Source: Liriodendron chinense (Eukaryota; Streptophyta; Magnoliopsida; Magnoliales; Magnoliaceae). Taken from it: a stretch of DNA of 64,000 nt. Below the pieces are notes generated by a model. The model made no database searches, was not told the origin of the DNA, and worked only from the letters and a program-made list of their open reading frames with translations. The translations under genes were made by a program, and so were the position numbers. The DNA lies in contig PVNU02000773.1 in the NCBI GenBank assembly GCA_003013855.2, forward strand, positions 1,039,001-1,103,000. The letters are read 5' to 3'. Positions 1 to 11,500 of this stretch are shown one piece after another; position 1 is the first letter of the stretch, and each line of letters begins with the position of its first letter.

Positions 1-461
1 AGCCTATGCCACATGATTAATTTGACTACGCTACATGATTAATTTGACTATGCTACATGCTTCATAGACTACGCTACATGCTACATAGCTCATATTACAA
101 ATCATTTTTCACTATAACATTAAAATCAATAATGTTTTTAATGATTTGTTTCATTTTTCTATTTCGATGAAAATTCGCTAGTCTTTTCAATGCTTTTAGT
201 AAAATAATATAAGAGATAGTTTTAAATCAGTTTTGTTGCTCTTTCTTCACTTTTATACTTAATCATTACCCCTTGCTATTACTTTAGGTTGCACCAAATA
301 TCATGAAATTTGTTAAATTTTATTATTAATCATCTAATTTGGTGCAACCTTGATTAATAACCTAAATAGTGTGTAGCTTACGCCACACGCTATGTAGCTT
401 ACGCCTCACGCTTCAAAGGGGTAAAGGCTACGCTACACGCTATTCGCTATTTAAAACACTG
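1..461. mobile_element. hAT-type miniature element, right part only
   Basis: The right end reads GCTATTTAAAACACTG, the inverse of the terminal repeat of the complete element at 15168-15735, and the interior matches that copy throughout, including the AATTTGGTGCAACC stretch and many short TAGCTTACGCTAC-like subterminal repeats. The left end lies outside the window. No coding capacity is seen. Confidence 0.8.
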
Positions 462-1294
462 TCATCATCTTTTTCCTTCCCTTTTTCCTTTCTGATCCTT
501 TTTTTGTGACATTCACTTTTGTAATGACCCTTCTTGTCATAATTTCAACATTCAACATCTCTCCTGACATTAGACCTGCCTCTAGAATTATCTCGAACTT
601 TCCTGCCCTTTTTGTTCTTTCCTCTCCCCCGATTTTGTGTCACAAGGGCCTCTTGCTGAGTAGACCCTTGAGACTTCCTCCTTGTCTCCTCATTAAAGAG
701 AAAACCCGTTACTTATTCCATGAACATCTTTCCACCTGGCGCGGAGTTACTTAGAGACACCACCAATGTCTCCTAACCATCAGACAATGAGCTAAGCAAT
801 AGCAAAGCCTGTAGTTCATCGTCCAGGACCATCTTCATAACGGAGAGCTGGTTCACAATATTGCTGACTTCATTCATGTGCTCAGCCATAGAACTATTAT
901 CATTGAAGTTGAGATTTACAAGTCTTCTAATTAGGAATATCTTGTTGTTGACTGTCTTCCTCTCATACAGCCTTTATAATTTCTGTCATAGGCTAGCGGC
1001 TGAGGTCTCCGTATATACATGGTGGAATACAAAATCGTCCAACCATTGTCTAATAAACCCCATCGCCTTCCGATTCAATTTTTTTCAATCATCATCTGAC
1101 ATATCCTTCGTCTTCGTTGATACGCTTAGAATTGGAGCATATAAGTCCTTGCAATAAAGCAAGTCCTCCATCTTAGCCTTCCATATGGTCCAGTTAGATC
1201 CATTGAGACTAATCATCCTTGATAAGCCGCCTTTCATAATTCAAAACTGATCACACTTCCTGTTTAATCAACCTGAACTCTTTGATACCACTTT
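462..1294 (-). pseudogene. Copia gag remnant with primer-binding site
   Basis: On the minus strand, reading down from about 1215, the translation resembles Copia gag proteins (a start like LNGSNWTIWKAKMEDLL, later EHMNEVSNIVNQL and a basic, glycine-rich tail with RGRGK). Stops and frameshifts interrupt it. Between gag and the LTR at 1295 the minus strand carries TGGTATCAAAGAG at about 1279-1290, close to the initiator-Met tRNA primer-binding site used by Copia elements. The rest of the polyprotein is absent; the sequence runs into the hAT element at 461. This is the 5' part of a dead Copia element. Confidence 0.75.
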
Positions 1295-2100
1295 TGTTGG
1301 CATTTCACAAAGCCTTAGGATCTCGCCCTCCAAACTACTAGAATTATGGGTTATGATAAAGCACGAAACTAAATCAAATCAATAATCACACGACGCAAGA
1401 GATTTTTACGAGGAAAACCCACAAAGAGGTAAAAACCATGGGGCCTCGTCCAGATCAACAATTCACTATGCAGTAGAACCGTTATAACCTCAATCACAAG
1501 CACACACCGCTTGGATCAAACCTTCTTCACCCACACAAGGATGAATAATAATAAAAGGACTAGAAACTGAGAGATCTCACCCGAGCACGAAGACGTTGAA
1601 AAGCCGAGACGTCGTTGCACCGTGAATTACCTTCGCGAGCAAAGCATCCTCTACCAACAAGCTTCATCTCCCTCTCTCTTCCTTTCTTTCTCTTTTTCTC
1701 TCTTTCTCACCTTGGACGTGTATAATACCTTGTAGGATACCTAAATTCTAAATTAGAGCTCTATATATAGCCGTTTGCATGTATTAGAGTCCCATTAGGA
1801 AACTTCATTAAGCGGTCCTGCGCACACTGTTGATTGGCTGGCCAAAACCGTTGGCCGATCGGCCACACACAAAAACTGTCTAGAGAGTCGCTGTGAAAAA
1901 AACGTGAAACCCGACCTGTTTGCCAACCGGTCGGTCGGCCAATCGGCTAGGACCCCCGACCGGTCGGACTGGACAAAAACAGTCCAGTGACTTTGTGCAA
2001 TTTCAGCCTCATGTCCGGTCAGACAGCCAGGGGTACAGGCCGGTCGATGACCACCAAAATTCACCTCTCCCCTCTACCACTGAGGAGGAAAACTCCAACA
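1295..2100 (-). repeat. Copia 5' LTR (minus-strand element)
   Basis: The segment starts TGTTGGCATTTCAC and ends AACTCCAACA, so it has the TGTTGG...CCAACA termini of Copia LTRs and lies directly beside the primer-binding site and gag remnant. A TATATATAG box at about 1761 and a CT-rich tract at 1670-1715 lie inside. The stretch 1840-2045 is rich in CCGACCGGTCGG-like palindromic motifs. The partner LTR is outside the window. Confidence 0.72.
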
Positions 2101-3192
2101 CATTGGACCTGACCAGTAATGAATTGGTATGGATCGGCAATAGGTTCTTCTTTGAACCGTGCGAGCCACCCAACCACGGATTCACAAAATCCTTGATTAC
2201 AAGAAATTTTTTTATTGGCTCAGCGTGATCAAGTGTGATCCTTCAGGAAATTGAGCAACTATTAAAAGAAATTTAGAGAGAGGACTGCACTTATTTTTCA
2301 AGAAATCAAAATAATCAACTATCCATAAGAAGGCATTTACTTTATCGTATAATATTTTTTAGGAAATGAAATACTACTGTAATCCTATTCATCTATTTCA
2401 ATAAAATATAAAAATAATAAAACATCCTTTAATCTCATCACAACTTTAGGTAAAAGTCGACCGGAACTTACTCAAACATCATCAAAATGGCAAATCCTGT
2501 GGGGATTGGAGCGCTAACTCAATACACTTTCAAATGAGACCATTAAATGTTTTAAAAATTATTTGATGCAGGAAAATCTGAGTACCCCCTTTCTGTGGTT
2601 TGGGTGTATGCCTTGCTTTTTTTTCCAATAAAGTATTACCTTTAAAAAAAAAAATAAAAAAATCTGACTACAACATAAACCTACTGAATAAGCAAGACAT
2701 GCTAAAACCAACTAGTAAGAGTTTGACCGGGACAAGGAGTCATATAGTTCAATGTTAGAATTATCTTCCTGTGGAACCACGAAATTCGAAATGATCAAGT
2801 AGGCCAAATGGCCTGTTGGTGATCATGGTCCTCATGGGGGGAAGATGACCATCCGCTTGTGATCCCATGAAAATATATGGACGATGTCTTCATTGTGGAC
2901 TGTTAATCAAAGGAGCAGAAAATTTTGACTCCAAGAGAGGTGAAAAAGAACAAGGTCAGCACTGCGAGTTGATGTGCTCACATCTCCCATCCATTGAAGG
3001 ATGTCAACCTGGGAATCCAACAACCATTGCAGAATGAGTATTTTTACAAGTCCATTTTGCTGTATGCCTTACATTTCTGCCTAGCATTACTGGATGGTGG
3101 GAGAAGGTGTGCGCGGGCTCTCAATGCATAGTGTGTGCTCGAAGTTGTCCCTCCAAGAGTACCCACTCACATGGAATTTGGTCTTTCTGTAG
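2101..3192. other. Non-coding interval with one L1 3' tail
   Basis: No exon of the downstream galactosyltransferase was found here in any frame. At about 2570-2661 a + strand sequence ending in CCAATAAAGTATTACC followed by an A-run looks like a 5'-truncated L1 LINE 3' end. The remainder is AT-rich and unassigned. If the gene is functional, this interval belongs to a long first intron. Confidence 0.5.
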
Positions 3193-6100
3193 CCTATCAG
3201 AGGGAGGAACTCCACCGCGTTTCTTGATCATAGATGATGGGTGGCAACAGATCGGCGACGAAGTCAAGGATTCCATCTCTGTCGTTCAAGAAGGAGCACA
3301 GTAAGAGACATGCAACTTAGAACTACTGAAACATTTTTCTCCCTATGGGGCGTTTGGATAGTAAGTTACTTAAGATTAGCTACTTATGCCTCGAAAAGTA
3401 GCCTATCTTGATTTTTACTTATTAAACTGAAGCAATTAAGTAACTTTAAATAAAAAAGTTACTTATAGTTGATCATTAACCAAACTTATCTCAAATAAGT
3501 TACTTGTCTACTGTTGTAAGTAGAAAAAGTAACTTATTTGGTGGTATCCAAACGGGCCCTTAGTGTATCTTAATCCAATTAATTCATTTTCTCTCTCGCG
3601 CAAAATCAGTTGATGGGTTGATGTTATCAGTTTTGTGGGGGATTGCTTCTGTAGGTTTGCTAGCAGACTAACGGGAATAAAAGAGAACTCCAAGTTCCAG
3701 AAGAATGGAAAGGACGGCGACCAGGTTCCAGGCCTCAAACTTGTTGTGGACGAAGCTAAGCAACAGCACAGTGTCAAGTATGATTGCTTGTCCCTTTTTT
3801 GCCCTTTTTACCGTTTCTTCGCCTTTCATCACCAGCTGTATAGGTCGTCCACAGTCCACACACCTGGTTTGTTCCGCGATGAGTTCCTCACGTCTCTATG
3901 TGCACAGCTGAACATCTCTGCTGTATACGTGATACTTGTTTACTGAGATTTAAACCTTCCAGGCAACTTTTGCTCGAAACAGGGGAACATTGGGTTCTTT
4001 TGGCCAGGAACCCAACCAAGTAATGGACCACCAGTCAACAATCCAGACTACTTTACTTTTTGCAACGAGTGCCTTTGTTTTGTCTTCAGAGCGGAAAGTG
4101 TATAAAGCACGGTTCAGAACAAGGGGTGGAATGGGGACGGGTCTGGTTGGGGTCAGCCCAAGAATTATAGCCGCCCGACCCCAACCCCCGGCCCATTACT
4201 TGCCGACCCAACCCACTCAGGTAAGGCTTGACCGACCCAACTTGACCTGGTGCTACCCAACTCACGTTTAAGAAGGGAACATCCCCAACGTGTCGGGTCC
4301 AGTCAATACATATATTATGCTAGTTTATTTTGGGTTTTGGGTTGGCTTCAGTTAGGCTGGGTAGGATTCAACCAAGATGGACCCATTTACATTAATGGGC
4401 CACATTTTCTAAGAGTCCCACCCACTGCCAATTTAGCTTGGCCTGAACCCAACTTTCAGAAATGGGTTTGGCCTGTCAACCCGTCCATCAGCTACTGAAA
4501 AGAGTATTGCAGTGTGTTTCAATTAGATCTAAAATATTGTCTAAACACCATCATATGGATTGATGTGAACTGGTTACGCCCTAAAGGATGTGATTGTAAT
4601 ATGTATTGGCCTGCTACAGGGCGACATGACCTGGTTTTGGTGATATGCATCACAGTACACCGAAACCAATTTTCAATACTGAGTTGACTAGAACTCACCA
4701 AACTACGTTCTTTTTTCCCCCTTTATTTCAATGTTACGACTTCAATAAGTGATAATGTCTATTTATTTATATTTTTGTTGCCGCATGTCACAGGTACGTG
4801 TATGTATGGCACGCCCTAGCAGGCTACTGGGGTGGGGTGAAACCTGCGGCAGATGGCATGGAGCACTACGACACTGCCTTGGCCTACCCCGTGTCGTCTC
4901 CTGGTGTAATGGGGAACCAGCCTGACGTAGTCATGGACAGCCTAACCGTTCATGGCCTCGGGTTGGTGCACCCCAAGAAGGTCTACAACTTTTACAACGA
5001 GCTCCATGCCTACCTAGCCTCTTGTGGAGTCGATGGTGTCAAGGTCGATGTCCAAAACATCATTGAGACCCTCGGCGCAGGCCATGGTGGCCGTGTTGCC
5101 CTCACCCGCAGCTATGTTCAGGCCCTTGAGGCCTCCATCTCTCGTAACTTCCCGGACAACGGCTGCATTGCGTGCATGTGCCACAACACTGATGGCATAT
5201 ACAGGTACTGTACTGTGTATACACTATACACTCCTTGCAGCTAGACATGGCCTTCAATTTACCAAAATGCCGTTCATGCAGTGCGAAGCAAACGGCTGTG
5301 GTGAGGGCTTCAGATGACTTCTACCCCAGAGACCCAGCTTCCCACACCATCCACATCTCTTCAGTGGCGTACAACACCCTCTTCCTAGGTGAATTCATGC
5401 AGCCTGACTGGGATATGTTCCACGTAAGTAATACTCGTCATTGGCTCCCATTTATGCAATTGCCCCTCTTCCTGAGTAGCTAATTCATGAGGGGTCCTCT
5501 GTTTTTGCAGAGCCAACACCCAGCTGCCGAATATCATGGGGCCGCTCGTGCTGTTGGTGGGTGCCCAATCTATGTTAGGTAAAACCTCCACCCCTCTTAA
5601 ACGCCCATTGATTTTTAGTAATGAAAAATGATATGTCAGCCGTTTTTATGCACAGAAATATGGTCCATGGGCCCAAAAAATAAGGATGGCCAGATAGTTC
5701 TAACAACTATTATCAGGGTATGGCCCAAAATGGGATTTCTGATCAGCATGATTTTGTCCATGGCCCGTATGTGATGGGCCAGCCAGATGGACTTATCCGG
5801 ATCTTGCTTTGACAAATCTAAGTGTCCACAGGGACTGAGGGCCTGTTTGGTAAACTCCAAAGAATGAGTTCTTCTCATTTTAGTTAATCATAATTATGAA
5901 TCAGAGATCATGATTGTAGGCTATCAAGAATATATTAATCCTCACTGTAAAGAAATATAATCTCTACTACATAATTATGATTATTTAAAATAGATTAGCT
6001 TAATTTTAGGCATCTACCAAACAGGCCCTTATGTGCACCGAGCATTCCTGTCAGGGATGTCAGAGTCAAGGAGTTATTTGGTACTGTGGCTGCATATGAG

Positions 6101-6963
6101 GCATGATATGCAGCCACCTTGAAACGGTTCATGTTTCATACATCAAATCAAAACAAATAGAATTAACTTGTGGAACCCACTGTCGCTAAGTTATGGTCCA
6201 AAAATCAGATAGGTTGAACAATTCTAATCTCTGATTCAAAGACAACATCTGAAGTATAATCATATAAGCTTATTTTTTTTGCTTCATGATACATCCAACC
6301 TTAATTTGGACACTTTCATTTGAATTACTCAATAGGTCAGACACGCAACTAAGTAATTTCAAAGTGCGTGCATATCATCCATCACACTATGCCAGAGTAT
6401 AAAAGTTTTTTTTTTTTTTTTATTGAAGTCTTTGACCCTTTGTACCTGTTTCATTTTATTTGTCAGCACCACATGACCGAATGATTTTCTAATTTGCTCG
6501 ATTTTTTTCTTAACAGCGACAAACCAGGCCACCATAACTTCGAGCTGTTGAAGAAGCTGGTCCTCCCCGATGGATCAGTTCTTCGAGCCCAACTCCCCGG
6601 AAGGCCTACGCGTGACAGTCTCTTTGCCGACCCGGCCAGAGATGGAACCAGGTCTGCACATTTTCTCCCTTCTTCAACCCATTAGCTTGTAGTAAAAAAC
6701 CCATCACCTTAAATTAATTAAAACGTTGACATGTCTGCAGTCTGCTGAAAGTATGGAATGTGAACAAATGTTCTGGCATGGTGGGCGTGTTCAATTGCCA
6801 AGGCGCTGGGTGGTGCAAGGTTGCCAAGAAGACACGTATACATGACACAGCCCCCGGCACCCTCACTGGTACTGTCCGTGCCCGCGACGTTGACCTCATC
6901 AACCAAGTTGCAGGCCAGGACTGGAATGGCCAAGTTGTTGTATACGCCCATAGATCAGGTGAG

Positions 6964-7009
<46 letters not shown>

Positions 7010-7650
7010 AAGTGTATTTTAATTTCAGATGTAATGGCAATATCAACAACAGACATGACCATTTGAAATGGGATCCTGATAAATCTGGGCTCTCTGTTGC
7101 AGGGGAGGTGGTCCGGCTACCGAAGGGTGCTACACTGCCGGTGACACTTAAGGTTCTCGAGTATGAACTTTTCCATGTCTGCCCCCTCAAGGTGAATATA
7201 TTACTCCCTTCTTATTTTCGTACCCATCCCTGCCTTTGACAACAAGAACAGCTATGTATTGATATTTTCCATTCTCTTCCTGTACTGCAGGAGATTACTT
7301 CCAACATCTCCTTTGCCCCAATTGGCCTGCTTGACATGTTAAACGCCAGTGGTGCCATTGATCAATGCGACATCCGGATGGAGTCCACTGCCTCAGAGCC
7401 GTTCGATGGTGAAGTCACCTCTGAGCTGTCAAACACTCTCAGCGATAGCAGATCGCCGACGGCAACAGTGGCTCTCTCAGTTCGTGGCTGTGGGCGATTC
7501 GGTGCCTACTCATCCCAGCGTCCGCTGATATGCACTGTGGATTCCGTCGAGACAGAATTCAACTACGATTCGGCCACGGGATTGATGACTCTGACTATCC
7601 CGGTCCCAGATAAGGAAATGTACAGATGGTGTGTAGAAATCCAAGTATGA
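3193..7650 (+). CDS. RFS: Galactinol-sucrose galactosyltransferase / alkaline alpha-galactosidase family (5' partial)
   Basis: Nine exons join in frame with GT-AG introns: 3193-3300, 3655-3777, 4794-5204, 5282-5423, 5511-5578, 6517-6651, 6741-6958, 7103-7191 and 7291-7650, giving 550 residues to the stop. The product is a GH36-like raffinose-family enzyme that moves or removes alpha-galactose (raffinose synthesis from galactinol and sucrose, or alkaline alpha-galactosidase activity); the sequence does not decide between them. Visible family marks are SEGGTPPRFLIIDDGWQQIG, the KVDVQN segment with the likely nucleophile Asp, RASDDFYPRD with the likely acid/base Asp, and HALAGYWGG. Family members are about 750-780 residues, so roughly 220 N-terminal residues are missing. 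Position 3192 ends a good acceptor (TTTCTGTAG), so the first exons may lie upstream of the window beyond a transposon-filled intron; otherwise this is a 5'-truncated copy. Every visible exon is open, which argues for recent or current selection. Confidence 0.85.
3348..3561. mobile_element. Miniature inverted-repeat element in RFS intron
   Basis: The ends GGGCGTTTGGATAGTAAGTT and the inverse of AAGTAACTTATTTGG...ATCCAAACGGGCCC form an imperfect terminal inverted repeat; the interior repeats AAGTTACTT in both orientations, so the whole can fold into a hairpin. A partial relative lies at 48553-48700. The target duplication is not clear. Confidence 0.65.
4104..4495. mobile_element. GGTTGGG-rich repeat in RFS intron
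   Basis: This intronic stretch is dense in GGGTTGGG/CCAACCC motifs on both strands, the composition shared by the elements at 8775-9280, 46370-46696 and 32289-32450. Exact ends and target duplication were not found. Open frames here are composition artefacts. Confidence 0.45.
5838..6031. mobile_element. Miniature inverted-repeat element (GGGCCTGTTTGG ends)
   Basis: Starts GGGCCTGTTTGGTAAACTCC and ends with the inverse, ATCTACCAAACAGGCCC. The AT-rich interior carries ATGAG/CTCAT and ATAATTATGATT segments. A related element with the same AAAATGAG subterminal part lies at 47926-48117. Located in an RFS intron; the termini resemble PIF/Harbinger-type miniature elements, but the 3-bp duplication is imperfect (TGA/TTA). 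Confidence 0.65.
6969..7005. repeat. (CT)n microsatellite in RFS intron
   Basis: About 18 uninterrupted CT units begin just inside the intron after the donor at 6959. Likely length-variable between individuals. Confidence 0.95.
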
Positions 7651-7840
7651 GGGGGAAAAGGAAACAGCCAGTGATGCCGTTGGGAAGGTGGTTTCCTGGA
7701 AGGCAATATTGGGGTTTTAGGGGGTGTAAGAGAATTAGGTTTGTGCTGGATTTATGGTGCTTAGGTTTGTAAGAGAATTATGTCCGTTTAACTGAAATAA
7801 CGACTTTGTAGTAGGCATTGTCTCTTTGGTGTTGTTTTGC

Positions 7841-7846
7841 AATAAA
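7841..7846 (+). terminator. Poly(A) signal of the RFS gene
   Basis: AATAAA about 190 bases after the stop codon, in an AT-rich 3' region with no other plausible hexamer nearby. Confidence 0.5.
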
Positions 7847-7910
7847 AGTACCAGTCTGTCTTATGATAATTCAATGACTGCATCCGTTAAAAGACAATTG
7901 CCATAGAAAG

Positions 7911-8135
7911 GCTCACAAGTCAATGTTAATTAGATCAATTGGATCCATTGATCTGGTGGCCCATGTGACAGTCGTCTTATGTCATTAGAGATGGAACTGG
8001 GCTTACAAGTCAATGTTATTAGATCAATTGGAGCCGCTGATCTGGTTGCCCATGTGACAGTCTCATGCCATAAGAGATGAAAGCCATTGATGCGGTTGCG
8101 CATGTGACAATCTTATGCCATAAGAGATGGAACTA
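7911..8135. repeat. ~90-bp tandem repeat, about 2.5 copies
   Basis: Units begin GCTCACAAGTCAATGTT (7911) and GCTTACAAGTCAATGTT (8001); a third, shortened unit starts near 8083 with the shared GGTTGCGCATGTGACA and GCCATAAGAGATG segments. Lies just downstream of the RFS gene. From 8136 to about 8640 I see nothing assignable. Confidence 0.8.
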
Positions 8136-8639
8136 CTGTGGACCATTTCAAATTTGGAGATGACAAAAATTATTGAGCCCTGCTAGGCATGATAGAGTTT
8201 GTGCATAGCAGAAGCAAGATGAAATAAAATTGGATGTAGTTTTAGGCCTGTATGCTTTAATACAAACATAAAATCATACCTCCAAGATGATTGGAAGGAC
8301 AGTTGGCGCCTTTCTTTTGCTTCTATTTGTGATCGGGCCCTTTCTAAATGTAAAGTTGCCTATCCACTTATAACTCCTCTCTAACTTTTCTTTGTTAATG
8401 GAGGGATCTTTTAGGGCCAATCCTCCTAAGGGATCACTTCCTCCTTAAGTAACGCATATTCTCAGTAATCCAAATTATTTACGAGATACGACCCATTGTC
8501 AATGGATGGAGGATAAGTAATAATGAAACACTTTGATTAGAATGCTTCTGCACTATGAATATTTAACCTTTTTTTCCATTGAATATGGACTGTGTTCTTT
8601 ACTGTCGGTTCAGGGGTGATAGATTTTTGAAGCAGTCAC

Positions 8640-9480
8640 TTTTTTTTATTTTTTTTTGATAGGTATTACTTTTATTGGAAGCAAACAAAGAGGACTAAAC
8701 AAAACAAAGATAACAAAAGATGACAGAAGAAAACACCAAGGCAAGCTACCAGCCTAAGGAGTTAAGGGGTCCAATCTAGGGTTGTAAATGGTTGGGTTTG
8801 GGGCAGGTTTAGCCAAAACTAAACCCACCCATTTACTAAATGGGTATGGTCCAAATTTTAGACCCATACCTTTTTACGAAATGGATGAATTTGGGTCGGA
8901 TCTGAGTCAACCCTATTAGGCTCATTTATAAATGGCTCTGGGTCTAGTAGAGGGAGATCTACCCTGACCCATTTATAAATGGGTCGGGTCTAATGGGTAT
9001 GGATGGGTCTAGATTTAGTATACAAGCATTTTTACCAGGTTTAAAACTGGGTTTAGAGGGGTCTGGGTCTAGATGGGTCCCTTGCAACATAGACCAAACC
9101 CGCCCATTTATTAAATGGGTTTAGGTAGGTTTAGGTCGGGCCTAACATAAAAGGAAACTAGATCCAAACCCATTTAGCAACTAGGTCTATTCTTGCACCT
9201 ATACCTATACCATTTAATAAACTGGTTGGGTCTGGTTACCTCATCGGGTCCATTGACCCATTATATAGCCCTATTCTAGTCTTTAAAAAAACACTCCCAT
9301 AGTTGAGGAGGATGAGTTTTTAAAGCACCGTTTGCTACGTTCCATCCAAATAACTACTATCTCTTTCTACCCAAAGCTCCATCATCTTCATCATGCTAGC
9401 TGTTAAAAAGGGTGTCAATAGATTTCGGCATAACCCCAGAGACACCTGCTAATTGAAAAACTTCCCACCAAATGGTTTCA
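8640..9480 (-). pseudogene. L1 LINE 3' fragment, interrupted
   Basis: On the minus strand the segment ends in CCAATAAAAGTAATACC and an A-run (8640-8690), a typical plant L1 tail. Upstream (9400-9480) the minus-strand translation reads CTFSETIWWEVFQLAGVSG, the Cys/His-type C-terminal region of L1 ORF2. The miniature element at about 8775-9280 splits it. Confidence 0.65.
8775..9280. mobile_element. hAT-like miniature element inside L1 fragment
   Basis: Ends resemble TAGGGTTGTAAATGG and, inverted, TAGGGCTATATAATGGG. The interior is packed with AAATGGGT/ACCCATTT repeats on both strands. Flanking AATCTAG and ATTCTAG may be an eroded target duplication. Belongs with the TAGGG-ended group at 32289 and 46370. 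Confidence 0.55.
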
Positions 9481-9483
9481 GAA

Positions 9484-9850
9484 AAAGTGCATGAATGAGC
9501 AAATGATTTAACACCCACCATTAAAACCTTTTTAGGGCCCACTTTAATGTTTATTTGTCATCTAAACTGTTGATTAGGTCACAAAGATCTGGATGAAGGG
9601 AAAACAGAAATATCAGCTTCATCCAAAGCTTTTGCGGCCCCTGAGAAGTTTTTAATGGTGGGCGTTCAATCAACACTATTTCCTGTGGTGTGGTCCCCAT
9701 CAAATTTGGATATGCCTAATTTTTGGTATCATGCTCTAAAATGATCTGGAAATATGGATGGACGGCGTGGATAAAACGCATACATCCTGGTAGGGCCCAC
9801 AGAGCACCGACCGGTAGCAGCGTCAGCAGGCATTCCGCGTCCGGCGCACT
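9484..9850. mobile_element. GGGCCCAC-type miniature element, right part
   Basis: Matches the right half of the complete element at 53546-54072: GTGGTGTGGTCC, then ATGGATGGACGGCGTGGATAAAACGCATACATC and GGGCCCACAGAGC (similar but diverged). Left part missing. Confidence 0.6.
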
Positions 9851-10384
9851 TTCTTTACACTCAACCCTCGCCCCAATACATACTACGCTTTAGCTACGTT
9901 GGAACCTTGCATCCGACGATTCCGACAGAGGTGAAAGATCGATGGAGATGCTCATTTTCGAGAGCCGTGGAAAAAAGAGGTTAGGCTTTTGAGTTCTCAT
10001 CTTATTCATTCATACAACAAAAAAAAAAAAAAAAAACAACATTATAGGCGTTTTCTTTTTGGCTACGATGGATGGATGGATGGTTTTCTTTTTCAATGGA
10101 TTATAGGCGTTCATCCTAAAAGCTGGATTTCAATCATTCAATCCGGAACGAAAATGAGTTGGGGAGTTGAGACTCGGGTCCAATCCTTTTTTTTTTTTTT
10201 CTTTCTTTTCTTTTGTCGATTTGGTGATATGTGGCTTACGGTACCGAGTTTCGTTAACTTGATTAAACAATGGTGGGGTGAGTGGGATGTGCAACAATTG
10301 ATTATGAAGCAGATGGGGTCCCGATTTCCCAAGAGTTAAGATTGAATAGATTCATGCTTAAGAAGGAAGCGAATTGCATGGTGT
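9851..10384. other. Interval without recognised gene
   Basis: Contains an A-run at 10019-10036, GGATGGAT repeats near 10070 and a T-run at 10187-10200. A short open stretch before a possible donor near 9980 is too short to call an exon. Confidence 0.4.
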
Positions 10385-10636
10385 GCCACACACTACCACG
10401 TCGGTGGTGTGTTGACGTCACCAAGTTCTGTGGACCCCACCATGATGTATGTATTATATCCACACTGTCCATCCATTTGGTGAGACCATTTTAGGGCAGG
10501 AGCCCAAAAACTGAGGCAGATCCAAAGCTCAAGTGGACCACACCACAGAAAGCACTGGGGACACTGATCCCCACTGTTGAAACCTTCCTAGGGCCCACCA
10601 TTATGTTTATTTGATCCTCTAAAGTAAGAAGAAATA
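10385..10636. mobile_element. GGGCCCAC-type miniature element, left part
   Basis: Corresponds to the left half of the 53546-54072 element: GACGTCA, CCCCACCATGATGTATGT, a CCATCCATTT block and GTGGACCACACCACAG. Together with 9484-9850 it may be one disrupted element or two independent fragments. Confidence 0.6.
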
Positions 10637-11100
10637 TCTTTTGAGAGCTACTAGACTAAAGAAGGGTGATAAAAATATGGCCTTTTTTATTTTTTATTCC
10701 ACAGGATGGCTGATGCGAGGAGACCAAGAAATGAGGATGTTGAAATGGGTGAGTGGCAAGACAAAGAAGGATATAATTAGAAATGAATGCATTCGAGGGA
10801 TTAAGAGTAGCACTAATAGGTAATAAGATGTAGGAAAGTGGACTTAGATAGGTTTGGTTATATGCAACGGCGACCAAGAACTGGGAAGGTAAAAAAGAGC
10901 AAATCCGTTCAAGTTGAAGGCTTTAAAAGGGCGAGGGGAAGGCCCAAAAGTACGTGGGTGGAGGTAATAAGAAAAGACTTGATGACTAATAGTCTAATTA
11001 ATGTTACGGCCCTTGATGGAGTGAAATGGCAGAATATGATTGCATAGCCGACCCCAGTTGGGACGAGGCTTAGATGACAATTGATGATGATGATGGCTGA
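10637..11100 (+). pseudogene. RTE-type LINE 3' end
   Basis: Broken frames on the + strand translate to the conserved C-terminus of plant RTE LINEs: EMRMLKWVSGKTKKDIIRNE, then RARGRPKSTWVEVIRKDLM, ending PTPVGTRL. The 3' end is GATGATGATGATG, the short tandem tail typical of RTE elements in place of poly(A). Frameshifts make it dead. Two minus-strand relatives are at 19130-19600 and 39557-40215, and a bare tail at 18120-18190. Confidence 0.8.
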
Positions 11101-11500
11101 TGTGTGGAGGAAGAAGTGGATTTTTAGGTACCGCGACAAATCTTATTCTTGGGAATTTCTTGGGAGATTTTTAAAATTTTGAGGTTTTTCTTGAGATATT
11201 ATTGGGAAATCTTGCTAAGAAATAAGGATATATAAATATTTATTATAAATAAAAAATAATTCTAAATTTTAAATATATAATTATATAACGAATTAGCTGA
11301 ATTTTTAAATTAATATTAGGGATAATTTATCTCTCAAAAAAGAATATTGAGGAAAATTTTGCAAAAAATAAAAAATAAAAAATCAAATCTGCCGATTTTT
11401 CTTTTGAAAATCTCGCAATATTATTGGGATGATATCGTTCAGTTTATTTTGTGTGAAAATATCATGATATTTTCAAAATCTTGGTGATATCTGTCACGCT
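11101..11500. other. AT-rich interval, no gene
   Basis: Strongly AT-rich with repeated GATATTATTGG/GATATT motifs similar in style to 29544-29764; possibly a decayed miniature element. No exon signals. Confidence 0.35.

Noticed and set aside
1795..2228. Overlapping frames with GRSANRLGPPTGRTG-type sequence
   Set aside because: They lie in the Copia LTR and come from CCGACCGGTCGG repeats, not a protein family.
9900..9980. Possible first exon (MEMLIFESRGKKR followed by GTTAGG)
   Set aside because: Too short to support and no homology; could equally be chance next to a repeat.
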